Shown here in pieces: positions 1 to 6,213 of a stretch of DNA of 6,829 nucleotides; position 1 is the first letter of the stretch, and every line of letters begins with the position of its first letter. A model generated the notes under the pieces. It was not told the DNA's origin and made no database searches. It worked only from the letters and a program-made list of their open reading frames with translations. Made by a program: the position numbers and the translations under genes. Source of the stretch: Mucilaginibacter sp. UBA4741. GTDB lineage: Bacteria > Bacteroidota > Bacteroidia > Sphingobacteriales > Sphingobacteriaceae. Where the stretch lies: the NCBI GenBank assembly GCA_002403905.1, contig DHIR01000128.1:16981-23809 (forward strand). Direction: 5' to 3'.

Positions 1-126
1 GGGTTTATACTGTGTTATTATTGTTTGCTGGAAATGAAAATTAAAGCGTTCTGTTTTCAGGGTGTCTTGCGCAAAAGCGAAGTTTGCCGCGCATATTAAA
101 AATAGTAAGGTTATGTTTCTATTCAT
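1..126 (-). CDS. Partial secreted protein, probable carbohydrate (OprB-like) porin, N-terminus only
   Basis: An ATG at 124-126 opens a minus-strand frame that runs uninterrupted for 42 codons off the left edge, so only the N-terminus is present. Residues 1-19 are a typical Sec signal peptide: a short basic start (MNRN), a hydrophobic core (ITLLFLICAANFAF), and cleavage expected after A19 in the FA|Q context common in Bacteroidota exported proteins. The mature part begins QDTLKTERFNFHF and continues with QQTIITQYKP. From memory this HFQxTxxxQYKP pattern resembles the start of Bacteroidota carbohydrate-selective outer-membrane porins, where it forms the first beta strand; that family call is inference from a short segment. 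A -7-like element lies about 30 bases upstream of the start. The signal peptide is convincing; the family is tentative and needs the sequence to the left. Confidence 0.65.
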   Translation of the reverse strand, partial: MNRNITLLFLICAANFAFAQDTLKTERFNFHFQQTIITQYKP

Positions 127-156
127 GATTAGATTGTAGACGCAATTAATATTAGG

Positions 157-164
157 CAAAGCTA
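157..164 (-). promoter_or_regulatory. Bacteroidota -7 promoter element for the left-edge porin-like gene
   Basis: On the minus strand this reads TAGCTTTG, a full match to the Bacteroidota consensus TAnnTTTG. It would start transcription near 152 and leave a leader of about 26 nt before the ATG at 126. No TTG at the usual -33 spacing is present; the nearest is 14 nt away. An 18-bp palindrome occupies the -33 region instead. The element also lies within a small inverted repeat (TATTAG at 150-155, CTAATA at 162-167). Confidence 0.45.
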
Positions 165-171
165 ATAATAT

Positions 172-189
172 TTTTAGACAAGTCTAAAA
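172..189. repeat. 18-bp perfect palindrome: operator and/or weak terminator
   Basis: The sequence TTTTAGACAAGTCTAAAA has 8-bp arms (172-179 and 182-189) around a central AA. It starts 6 nt past the stop codon of the HD hydrolase gene and sits just upstream of the -7 element of the porin-like gene, at roughly -20 to -37. It could therefore be an operator for the leftward gene, or a hairpin ending HD gene transcription. A terminator is less likely: only two bases separate the arms, and no clean U-tract follows on the minus strand. Confidence 0.5.
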
Positions 190-195
190 TACTAT

Positions 196-840
196 TTAAT
201 TACACTCTATATAAAATTGTCTTAAATAATCTTCCATAAAATTGTGGCGTTGTTGTGCCAGTTGCTTCCCGGTTTGGGTATTCATTTTGTCTTTAAGCAG
301 CAATAGTTTTTCGTAAAAATGGTTAATGGTTGGTGCTGTCGAGTTTTTATAAGCCTCTTTGTTCATATTCAGGTCCGGTTTTATTTCGGGGTTATAAAGT
401 TCTCGCCCTTTAAAACCGCCATAACTAAACGCACGGGCAATGCCAATGGCGCCAATGGCATCCAGCCTGTCTGCATCTTGTACTATAGCTAATTCGATGG
501 AGTGAAATGCAGGTTTATCAAAACCCGATTTAAAAGACATGTACCTGATGATGTTTTGTACATGTTGTATAGTTACTTCATCAATACCTATGCAGTGCAG
601 GTATTTTCCGGCGGTGGCGGGGCCGACTTCTTCATCGCCGTTATGGAACTTGCTATCGGCAATGTCATGCAATAAGGCTGCAAGCTCAATAATAAGTAAG
701 TCTGCCTTTTCTGTTTTGGCTATTAGTTTGGCGTTGGTCCAAACCCGGTGTATATGCCACCAATTATGGCCGCCTTCGGCATTCTTTAGGGTATCTTGTA
801 CAAAAAGTATTGTTTGGGCGATGGTAGCTTCGTGATCCAT
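196..840 (-). CDS. HD-domain metal-dependent phosphohydrolase
   Basis: This 214-residue cytosolic protein has no signal peptide and carries the HD-superfamily metal-binding set: H29 in a WWHIHRVW motif, the H58-D59 doublet in LLHDIAD, and D124 in QDADRLDAIGAIG. The WWHxxRV...LLHD...QDADRLDA layout and the length match the stand-alone HD hydrolases of the YedJ/YpgQ type. B. subtilis YpgQ is a Mn-dependent (d)NTP pyrophosphohydrolase; whether this protein shares that substrate cannot be read from sequence. The ATG at 838-840 begins just before the conserved N-terminal helix, and a good -7 element lies 18 nt upstream. The gene follows the XRE regulator gene in the same direction with a 33-bp gap, so it may also be co-transcribed with it. 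All catalytic residues are intact. The family is secure; the substrate is unknown. Confidence 0.9.
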   Translation of the reverse strand: MDHEATIAQTILFVQDTLKNAEGGHNWWHIHRVWTNAKLIAKTEKADLLIIELAALLHDIADSKFHNGDEEVGPATAGKYLHCIGIDEVTIQHVQNIIRYMSFKSGFDKPAFHSIELAIVQDADRLDAIGAIGIARAFSYGGFKGRELYNPEIKPDLNMNKEAYKNSTAPTINHFYEKLLLLKDKMNTQTGKQLAQQRHNFMEDYLRQFYIECN

Positions 841-857
841 ATTTGCAAATTATGGTG

Positions 858-865
858 CAAATATA
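858..865 (-). promoter_or_regulatory. -7 promoter element upstream of the HD hydrolase gene
   Basis: On the minus strand this reads TATATTTG, followed by CACC, a full match to TAnnTTTG. It is 17 nt upstream of the ATG, which would leave a leader of roughly ten bases. No TTG -33 box is present at normal spacing. The heptamer ATTTGCA (minus strand) occurs here and again 12 bp closer to the start codon, where it forms the 10-bp palindrome ATTTGCAAAT (841-850). The HD gene may thus have its own promoter in the gap behind the XRE gene. Confidence 0.45.
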
Positions 866-873
866 AAATTCTG

Positions 874-1140
874 TCAGTCTGTCCCGGTATGTAAAAGTCT
901 CAGCTCAACTTCGTCGCTGTCGGCATCTAATAATTCGCCGGCGCTTATTTCTAAAACATCGCCAATCTGAAAAAGCCTTTCGACAGTAATTTTAGTGTAG
1001 CCTAGTTCGATTTTGCTGTACGCGTTTTGAGAAATGTTAAGCTTATAGGCCAGGTATTCTTGCGTATAATTTTTTTGCTCTCTCTTTTTTCTGATGGCCG
1101 CCGTGATGGCCTTAATTTTTAAATTAATTTTATTGCTCAT
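874..1140 (-). CDS. Small XRE-family HTH transcriptional regulator
   Basis: This 88-residue protein is almost entirely one Cro/CI-type helix-turn-helix domain, at about residues 12-71. The segment IRKKREQKNYTQEYLAYKLN gives helices 1 and 2, with the conserved Q27. ISQNAYSKIELGYTKIT holds the recognition helix (about 37-45) with the usual S-x-I-E pattern, and LFQIGDVLEIS with GELL closes the fold. The acidic tail, residues 72-88, is not a recognisable sensor or peptidase domain. Such minimal XRE proteins usually bind DNA as dimers and often repress themselves. In support, an 18-bp imperfect palindrome lies 12 nt upstream of the ATG and overlaps a -7-like element. The HD hydrolase gene follows 33 bp downstream on the same strand. 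Its targets are otherwise unknown. The domain call is secure. Confidence 0.92.
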   Translation of the reverse strand: MSNKINLKIKAITAAIRKKREQKNYTQEYLAYKLNISQNAYSKIELGYTKITVERLFQIGDVLEISAGELLDADSDEVELRLLHTGTD

Positions 1141-1152
1141 TTTTAGTAGGGG

Positions 1153-1170
1153 GTTGGTACCCGTACTAAC
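1153..1170. promoter_or_regulatory. Imperfect palindrome, candidate operator of the XRE regulator
   Basis: The plus strand reads GTTGGTACCCGTACTAAC: arms GTTGGTAC and GTACTAAC match as inverted repeats at 7 of 8 positions around a central CC. It ends 12 nt upstream of the XRE gene's start codon. Its last base overlaps a -7-like element (TATTTTCG on minus, 1170-1177, one mismatch to TAnnTTTG). A dyad of this size straddling the transcription start is the expected place for autorepression by a small XRE dimer. Binding itself is inference. Confidence 0.45.
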
Positions 1171-1198
1171 GAAAATAAAAGGAGCTTGGATTTATTAA

Positions 1199-1220
1199 AT
1201 TTCTTTGAGATTAAAGAAAT
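1199..1220. terminator. Possible weak hairpin terminator between the periplasmic protein and XRE genes
   Basis: Perfect 8-bp arms, ATTTCTTT (1199-1206) and AAAGAAAT (1213-1220), flank a 6-nt loop. The hairpin lies 6 nt past the stop of the minus-strand TonB-C-like gene, where a terminator would be expected. The stem has one G-C pair. A run of six T follows on the plus strand (1223-1228) but not on the minus strand, so its strength in the relevant direction is doubtful. Confidence 0.3.
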
Positions 1221-1226
1221 CGTTTT

Positions 1227-1724
1227 TTAATGAGGCAGATCGTAATTTACAGTCACCGTAGGTAATAAAGTTGCCATATCCAAAGGCACCTGGTCGGTTG
1301 TTACAATCGGTTTGCGGTGAGTAGAAAAGTTATAAACAGCTTTTTGTAAAGCCGCACCAGGTACAGCCGGCGTATTAAAACTGATATTAAAAGGAATTAT
1401 AAAATCATGGAACTTTTCATGATCAGGTATTACCCATTTATGATTTGATTTTTTTAATGCTTCAATAATGGGTTGTGTAAGCCTTATATCATCAGCATAA
1501 TAAATAATTATTTTTTTGATGGTGCCTTTTTCATCGGCAGTAAATTTAAAAACAGCGGTGCCGGTAGCTTTTTGCGATATAAGTTGCGATGAAACAATAA
1601 GACTATCCTTAAAAAATTTCGCCATTACTTCTTTGCCGCCCTGGAAAGGGAAAGCCAATTGCTCCTGCGCGAAACAATTAAAAGCTAAAAATAATGCTAC
1701 GGTTACTATTAATACTTTTTTCAT
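1227..1724 (-). CDS. Small exported protein with a TonB-C-like domain
   Basis: This 165-residue protein is not assigned to a named family. Residues 1-19 form a clear Sec signal peptide (KK start, hydrophobic stretch LIVTVALFLAF, cleavage after CFA before QEQ). The Cys at 17 is not in a lipobox, so it should be a soluble periplasmic protein. Residues about 54-116 show the layout of a TonB C-terminal domain: a strand GTAVFKFTADEKG, the KKIIIYY strand, a helix ending in EALKKS, a conserved-type W97, and a final IIPFNISF strand. Bacteroidota encode many stand-alone TonB-C-like periplasmic proteins; the membrane anchor and Pro-rich linker of true TonB are absent here. It lies 72 bp downstream of the methyltransferase gene on the same strand with no strong terminator between, so read-through is possible. 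The fold is an inference from pattern, and the function is unknown. Confidence 0.7.
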   Translation of the reverse strand: MKKVLIVTVALFLAFNCFAQEQLAFPFQGGKEVMAKFFKDSLIVSSQLISQKATGTAVFKFTADEKGTIKKIIIYYADDIRLTQPIIEALKKSNHKWVIPDHEKFHDFIIPFNISFNTPAVPGAALQKAVYNFSTHRKPIVTTDQVPLDMATLLPTVTVNYDLPH

Positions 1725-1796
1725 TTAATGAATATCTAATGCTGAATATAGAAGTAATTTAACTTCATTATTAACATTAAGTTGTCGATATTGTTG

Positions 1797-2972
1797 TTAT
1801 ACATCTTCTTTTGGCTCACGCTTGCTGCCTTCGTACAAATCGTACTCTAACAGGCGACAATCCAGCTTGCCATTATAAAATTCAATTTTGCGTGAAGCGC
1901 GCAGGCCTATCTTTTTGGCCAGGTCAGGGTTTCCGGTAAAAATATAACCTTTATACCCACCGCACTTTTTCTTCATGAAATCGCCAACGCGTTTGTAGGT
2001 TGCTTCCAGCTTGCTATGTACACCCAGGCGTTCGCCATATTCGGGGTTAAACATTACAATGCCCGCTTCTTCCGGCACATCGGTTTCTTCGAAATCACAA
2101 ACGCTAAATTCTATTAAATGTTCTACGCCGGCAGTATTGGCATTTTTTTGAGAGATGTCTATAGCGTCTTGGGATATATCAGTAGCTATAATTTTAAAGC
2201 TTATACTTTTCTTCGATTTATCTTTCAGCGCCCGGCGTTCCACAAAAAACACCTGCTCGTCATAACCCATAATATGCATAAACCCATAATTCATACGAAA
2301 CAAGCCCGGATGTTTATCAGTAGCTAATAGAGCTGCCTCAATAGCCAGCGTGCCCGAACCACACATAGGGTTAATAAACGTGCTGTTTCTATCCCAATGG
2401 GTAGCCATTATGGTTGATGTAGCCAAAGCTTCCAACATAGGCGCTTTGCCCGGTATTTTACGGTAGCTGTGTTTAGCTAAAGTTTCGCCAGATGTATCTA
2501 AGAATATTTCGGCGCTATCATCTTGCCAGTACAAGTGTACAACTGTTTTATTGCCTTCGGCACCAGAGTTTGGGCGTATGCCTTTTATTGATTTAATCCT
2601 ATCAACAATCGCGTCCTTAACCTTAACGTTGGCAAACAACGGCGTTAATATATGCTCATTATTAACGTTTGATGTTACCGAGAAATAGCCCGAAAAATCT
2701 ATCAGATTTTCCCACTCAATTTGTACTAATCCATCATATAATTCCTGCGGGTCGGCAGCGGTAAAGCCTTTTATTAAATATAGTATCTGGCTGGCGCAAC
2801 GCAGGTTTAAATTTAAAGCTATGGTATCGGTAACGGTACCCACCAGCTCAACGCCGGTTTGGAATACGCGTGTTGGGGTGTACCCTAATTCTTCTACTTC
2901 CTGCTGCAGATAAGGCGATAGCCTTTTGTTGCAGGTTATGATTATTTTACTTTCGGTGGTGAAAACTGACAT
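1797..2972 (-). CDS. THUMP-domain class I SAM-dependent RNA (23S rRNA guanine-N2-type) methyltransferase
   Basis: The 391-residue protein joins an N-terminal ferredoxin-like/THUMP RNA-binding part (about residues 10-155) to a class I Rossmann methyltransferase. Visible motifs are the family's LDTSGETLAKHSYR (158-171), the SAM-binding loop NPMCGSGT (201-208), ATDIS with the acidic D265 that typically contacts the SAM ribose, and the catalytic loop NPEYGER (309-315). This is the architecture of E. coli RlmL's N-terminal half and B. subtilis YpsC, which make m2G in 23S rRNA; the RlmK half is absent. The loop is usually N/D-P-P-Y, so Glu in third place is a variation. I place the start at the ATG at 2970-2972. 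The frame is open to a TTG at 2999, but that would lie upstream of the -7 element TACTTTTG. The sulfatase gene ends 62 bp upstream. Confidence 0.9.
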   Translation of the reverse strand: MSVFTTESKIIITCNKRLSPYLQQEVEELGYTPTRVFQTGVELVGTVTDTIALNLNLRCASQILYLIKGFTAADPQELYDGLVQIEWENLIDFSGYFSVTSNVNNEHILTPLFANVKVKDAIVDRIKSIKGIRPNSGAEGNKTVVHLYWQDDSAEIFLDTSGETLAKHSYRKIPGKAPMLEALATSTIMATHWDRNSTFINPMCGSGTLAIEAALLATDKHPGLFRMNYGFMHIMGYDEQVFFVERRALKDKSKKSISFKIIATDISQDAIDISQKNANTAGVEHLIEFSVCDFEETDVPEEAGIVMFNPEYGERLGVHSKLEATYKRVGDFMKKKCGGYKGYIFTGNPDLAKKIGLRASRKIEFYNGKLDCRLLEYDLYEGSKREPKEDV

Positions 2973-2977
2973 TGCTG

Positions 2978-2985
2978 CAAAAGTA
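2978..2985 (-). promoter_or_regulatory. -7 promoter element that fixes the methyltransferase start
   Basis: On the minus strand this reads TACTTTTG followed by CAGCA and the ATG, a full match to TAnnTTTG only 5 nt from the start codon. Transcription would begin at or within a few bases of the ATG, giving a nearly leaderless message. This favours 2972 over any start further upstream. No -33 TTG is seen at the standard spacing. Confidence 0.5.
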
Positions 2986-3034
2986 CGGATAAAAAACAAA
3001 TACGTCGGGGCTTATCAATGGCCCTGTTTAACAA

Positions 3035-4450
3035 TCAAAAAATGGCCTTTTTCTTTTCCTTAAATTGCTGCTGTAGTTCGGTTAATTTGGCTTTATATTT
3101 TGGATCATCCGCCAGGTTGGTGGTTTCATGCGGGTCGTTTTTTATATCGAACAGTTCCTCGTAATTATGCTCAATATAGTTCATGTACTTAAACCGTTTG
3201 GTTACCAGCCCTTCTTCTTTAGGCAGATTACGTCCACCTAAAAAATAGTATTGGTAGATAAAATCTTCTCTTTCCGGAACCTTCTTAGTTAATACATCCA
3301 ACAAATTAACGCCCTGCATTCCCGCAGGCGCGGCTACATGGGCCATAGCCAAAATGGTTGGTGCTATATCAATATTTAAAGCGATTTGCTGCGCGGTATA
3401 ATGTTTAATTTTTTCGGGCGATGTTGGGTCGTAAATAAACAGTGGTACGCGGATCGATTCTTCATAACCATACCACTTACCTTCCATGCCGTGTTCGCCT
3501 AAAAACATACCGTTATCGCCCATTTCAATAATGATCGTCTTTTTGGTGATGCCTAATTTCTCCAGCTTGGCTACCATATCGCCAACCACATCATCAACGC
3601 CGGTAATCAAGCGGTAATAGTTTTTAACATTCTCCTGGAACAGCTCGGGCGTGCCGAAAAGCCCATGCCAGCGCTGACGGCCAAAGTTGGCATCGGTCCT
3701 GAAAAAATCAGGGAATTGGTTCCAGTATTTTGGGTCGGCGGTTAATGGGGTAGGTATAGTTACATCATTATAAAGATCTTTATAACGCGGCTGTATAACG
3801 TATTTAGGTGGATTACCATCCTGCTCATGCGGTGCTTTAAAACTTACAGAAAGACAAAACGGCCCCTTGTTGCCAACCTCATCTAAAAATCCCTGTATAG
3901 CATGGCCGATGGTATCGGTATCATGTATCGGTTTGCCATTTTTACCGATGGTGATATAATCGGGCTGTGTTTTTGCGCCGGCTTCGGTATTAACCCAAAA
4001 ATCATAAATAGATTCGGGCGGTTTGGTGCCTACGCCAAACTTACCTATAAAACCCAATTTATAACCCGCGTTTTTTAATAACACCGGGTAGGTTTTTGCT
4101 ATTGCTTCGGCAGATAAATTAGTGGTAAAATCATTGATGTTATGGCGCGACTGGTATTGCCCCGTCAATATACTCGCCCTGCTTACGCAACAAATAGAGG
4201 TGGTGACATAAGCGTTTTTAAACAATATACCGGCTTTTGCCAGCTTATCCATATTTGGCGTTTTAATAATGGTATTGCCCATGGCACCTAATGCATCATA
4301 ACGCTGATCATCCGTTAATAAAAATATGATGTTGGGCTTGTCGGTATCTGTTACCGACTTCTTAAAAGAGAATAGGCCAGCTACGGCTATTATGCTTAAT
4401 GCGATCAATGCCCTTATTATAGTATGTTGTTTATTCGGTTGGTCTCTCAT
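3035..4450 (-). CDS. Type I (S1-like) sulfatase with non-canonical active-site motifs
   Basis: This 471-residue protein has the alkaline-phosphatase-superfamily sulfatase fold. Residues 11-29 are a hydrophobic segment after a charged N-terminus, either a signal peptide or a membrane anchor; there is no lipobox, so a periplasmic site is likely. Active-site residues, matched to arylsulfatase A by motif, are D47-D48 (LLTDDQR), C87 as the formylglycine site with R91 (CCVSRASILTG), K137 (GKFG), H208 (KAPHE), D312-N313 (GDNG) and K325 (EGKW). Two departures stand out: the maturation motif C-x-P/A-x-R has Val89 in third place, and GKWH has become GKFG, so the second-shell His is Gly139. The C-terminal LFDIKNDPHETTNL block is typical of the family. 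The natural substrate, presumably a sulfated glycan, cannot be told. It is divergent from the second sulfatase across 115 bp. No maturase is present here. Confidence 0.9.
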   Translation of the reverse strand: MRDQPNKQHTIIRALIALSIIAVAGLFSFKKSVTDTDKPNIIFLLTDDQRYDALGAMGNTIIKTPNMDKLAKAGILFKNAYVTTSICCVSRASILTGQYQSRHNINDFTTNLSAEAIAKTYPVLLKNAGYKLGFIGKFGVGTKPPESIYDFWVNTEAGAKTQPDYITIGKNGKPIHDTDTIGHAIQGFLDEVGNKGPFCLSVSFKAPHEQDGNPPKYVIQPRYKDLYNDVTIPTPLTADPKYWNQFPDFFRTDANFGRQRWHGLFGTPELFQENVKNYYRLITGVDDVVGDMVAKLEKLGITKKTIIIEMGDNGMFLGEHGMEGKWYGYEESIRVPLFIYDPTSPEKIKHYTAQQIALNIDIAPTILAMAHVAAPAGMQGVNLLDVLTKKVPEREDFIYQYYFLGGRNLPKEEGLVTKRFKYMNYIEHNYEELFDIKNDPHETTNLADDPKYKAKLTELQQQFKEKKKAIF

Positions 4451-4478
4451 TTATAGATCGTCGGTTTTGGCAGGTATC

Positions 4479-4486
4479 CAAAAATA
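4479..4486 (-). promoter_or_regulatory. -7 promoter element for the minus-strand sulfatase
   Basis: On the minus strand this reads TATTTTTG, a full match to TAnnTTTG, 28 nt upstream of the start codon at 4450. It predicts a leader of about 20 nt. No TTG lies at the right -33 distance. A single match of this degenerate, AT-rich element can occur by chance. Confidence 0.35.
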
Positions 4487-4536
4487 CTTATAAAAGTAAA
4501 TAGGTGCAGCTATTAATTACAAGACCGATCATTTTA

Positions 4537-4561
4537 TTAATATTGTATAACCAATTATTAA
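4537..4561. repeat. Inverted repeat just upstream of the plus-strand sulfatase
   Basis: TTAATATTG (4537-4545) and CAATTATTAA (4552-4561) are inverted copies except for one extra base, around the 6-nt spacer TATAAC. The repeat ends 4 nt before the sulfatase ATG at 4566. It includes a weak -7-like string, TAATATTG (4538-4545). It could be an operator in the divergent intergenic region or a 5' leader hairpin. The arms are very AT-rich, so chance is a real alternative. Confidence 0.35.
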
Positions 4562-4565
4562 CGCC

Positions 4566-6134
4566 ATGCTTACCAAACGCTTTAATTTCCTGTTGTCTAT
4601 CTGCCTGTTATTATCCTCATCGTTAGTAAAAGCGCAGGTAAAAAAAGCAAACCACCCCAACGTGGTCATCATTTTAGCAGACGATATGGGTTATGGCGAT
4701 GTATCTTTAAACAACCCCAATGCCAAAACCAAAACACCCAATATTGACGCCATGGCGCAAAAAAGTATAGTGTTTACTGATGCACATTCGGGCGGGGCGG
4801 TATGTACACCATCGCGATACGGTTTAATTACCGGACGGTACTATTTTAGGCTGCCCCAGCATCGTGAGTTTTTGGGTTACCTGCCGCCATTAATTGAGCA
4901 GGGCCGCGAAACCATTGGCACATTAATGCAAAGGGCCGGCTACACAACCGCTTGTATCGGTAAATGGCACCTGGGCCTCGACTGGAAATTGAAAGATAAT
5001 ACCAAGCCACAGATCCCCGAGCAAAAAAACAAAACATCGACCAATACAGATTTTGCCCAAAACGTTAGCGGTGGGCCATCATCGTTGGGGTTTGATTACT
5101 CCTATATATTACCCGCATCGTTAGACATGCCGCCTTATGTTTTTGTAAAGAATAATAAGGTTACCGATCCTGATGTAATGCTAACTGCCGATGCCTATCC
5201 AAAAAAACTGACCACCACAACCGAAGTGTGGGACAGAAAATATACTAACGAAAATGATGTTTACTGGGAGCGCGGCGTTTGGTGGCGCAATGGCGAAATG
5301 TCCCGGTCATTTAAAATGGAGAACTGCTTAGATACGATAGTTGACCAGGGAATATCATTTATAAAAGATCAGGCTACAAAAAACAGCCAAAAACCATTCA
5401 TGCTTTACCTGGCGTTAACCGGTCCGCATACCCCGTGGATGCCTAACAAAAACTTTAAAGGTAAAAGCCCTATGGGTACTTATGGCGATTTTATTTCGCA
5501 GATAGATAGCTACGTAGCGCGGGTTAATGCAACCTTAAAACAATTGAATATTGATAAAAACACCATCGTGATTTTCTCGAGTGATAATGGCGCGCCCTGG
5601 GCTGATGATGATATTAAATCCTATGCGCACGAAAGCAATTATAGCAAGCGTGGGCAAAAAGGTGATATATGGGATGGCGGTCACCACATCCCCTTAATTA
5701 TTCAATGGCCTGATAGGATAAAGGAAAAATCTGTTTACCCGCATACCGTTAGCTTGGTTGATCTGATTGCTACCTTTTCTGAAATGACCGGGCAATCCAT
5801 CAAAGAAAAATATGGCGAGGATAGTTTTAGTTTTTATAAAGTGATAAATGAACATTCAACAGGCCCGGCCCGCGACCAGATCATCTATATCTCTTCACAC
5901 GGCGTGCTGGCGGTAAAACAAGGCGACTGGAAGTTTATCGATGGCTTAGGCTCGGGCGGCTTTACCGAACCGGCGACTATAAAACCTACGCCGGGTGGTC
6001 CATTAGGACAGCTATATAATTTAAAGGCAGATCCGCTTGAGCAAAATAATTTATATCAGCAAAACCCGGCAAAAGTTAAGGAATTGTCTGCCTTGCTTAC
6101 CCGGCTCAAAACGCAGGGATACAGCAAGAATTAG
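4566..6134 (+). CDS. Secreted arylsulfatase (type I, formylglycine-dependent), canonical active site
   Basis: This 522-residue sulfatase has a Sec signal peptide at residues 1-23 (KRF start, LLSICLLLSSSL core, cleavage after VKA before QV). The full catalytic set is visible: metal ligands D39-D40 in ILADDMGYGD, the formylglycine motif C80-T-P-S-R84 followed by YGLITGRY, K133 and H135 in GKWHLG, H288 in GPHTPW, D340-N341 in SSDNGAPW, and K365 in RGQKGDIWDGGHHIP. The YGLITGRY and SLDMPPY blocks are those of the arylsulfatase A-like group common in Bacteroidota and Planctomycetes. It should remove sulfate esters from an aryl or carbohydrate substrate in the periplasm; the exact substrate is unknown. 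It needs a formylglycine-generating enzyme encoded elsewhere. It is divergent from the other sulfatase, with which it shares the general fold but few motif details, so this is not a recent duplication. Confidence 0.95.
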   Translation: MLTKRFNFLLSICLLLSSSLVKAQVKKANHPNVVIILADDMGYGDVSLNNPNAKTKTPNIDAMAQKSIVFTDAHSGGAVCTPSRYGLITGRYYFRLPQHREFLGYLPPLIEQGRETIGTLMQRAGYTTACIGKWHLGLDWKLKDNTKPQIPEQKNKTSTNTDFAQNVSGGPSSLGFDYSYILPASLDMPPYVFVKNNKVTDPDVMLTADAYPKKLTTTTEVWDRKYTNENDVYWERGVWWRNGEMSRSFKMENCLDTIVDQGISFIKDQATKNSQKPFMLYLALTGPHTPWMPNKNFKGKSPMGTYGDFISQIDSYVARVNATLKQLNIDKNTIVIFSSDNGAPWADDDIKSYAHESNYSKRGQKGDIWDGGHHIPLIIQWPDRIKEKSVYPHTVSLVDLIATFSEMTGQSIKEKYGEDSFSFYKVINEHSTGPARDQIIYISSHGVLAVKQGDWKFIDGLGSGGFTEPATIKPTPGGPLGQLYNLKADPLEQNNLYQQNPAKVKELSALLTRLKTQGYSKN

Positions 6135-6213
6135 GCAGATTGAAAACATTAAAGTGTGGAAAACTTGTTTGTATTTAACGCTGACCTGCATACCAATTTC
6201 ATTGCATATCTGT

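Noticed and set aside
539..835. Plus-strand open frame of 98 codons antisense to the HD hydrolase gene
   Set aside because: The opposite strand encodes a protein with all HD motifs, while this frame's product is a Cys/Ser-rich sequence with no recognisable pattern and no promoter match.
196..1140. XRE gene plus HD gene as a toxin-antitoxin module
   Set aside because: The HD protein looks like a housekeeping nucleotide hydrolase with its own promoter match, and nothing indicates toxicity.
1751..1766. Inverted repeat GAAGT/ACTTC between the methyltransferase and TonB-C-like genes
   Set aside because: Five-base AT-rich arms are expected by chance in this DNA, and no T-tract follows.
3008..3024. 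Short inverted repeat GGGC/GCCC between the minus-strand sulfatase and methyltransferase genes, considered as a terminator
   Set aside because: The stem is only 4 bp with a 9-nt loop and the T-run on the minus strand is too far from it.
4846..5037. Minus-strand open frame within the plus-strand sulfatase
   Set aside because: It lies over the sulfatase GKWHLG region, is only 63 codons, and its product has no family features.
3035..6134. Sulfatase pair as part of a polysaccharide utilisation locus
   Set aside because: There is no SusC/SusD pair, glycoside hydrolase, lyase or hybrid two-component regulator in the window.
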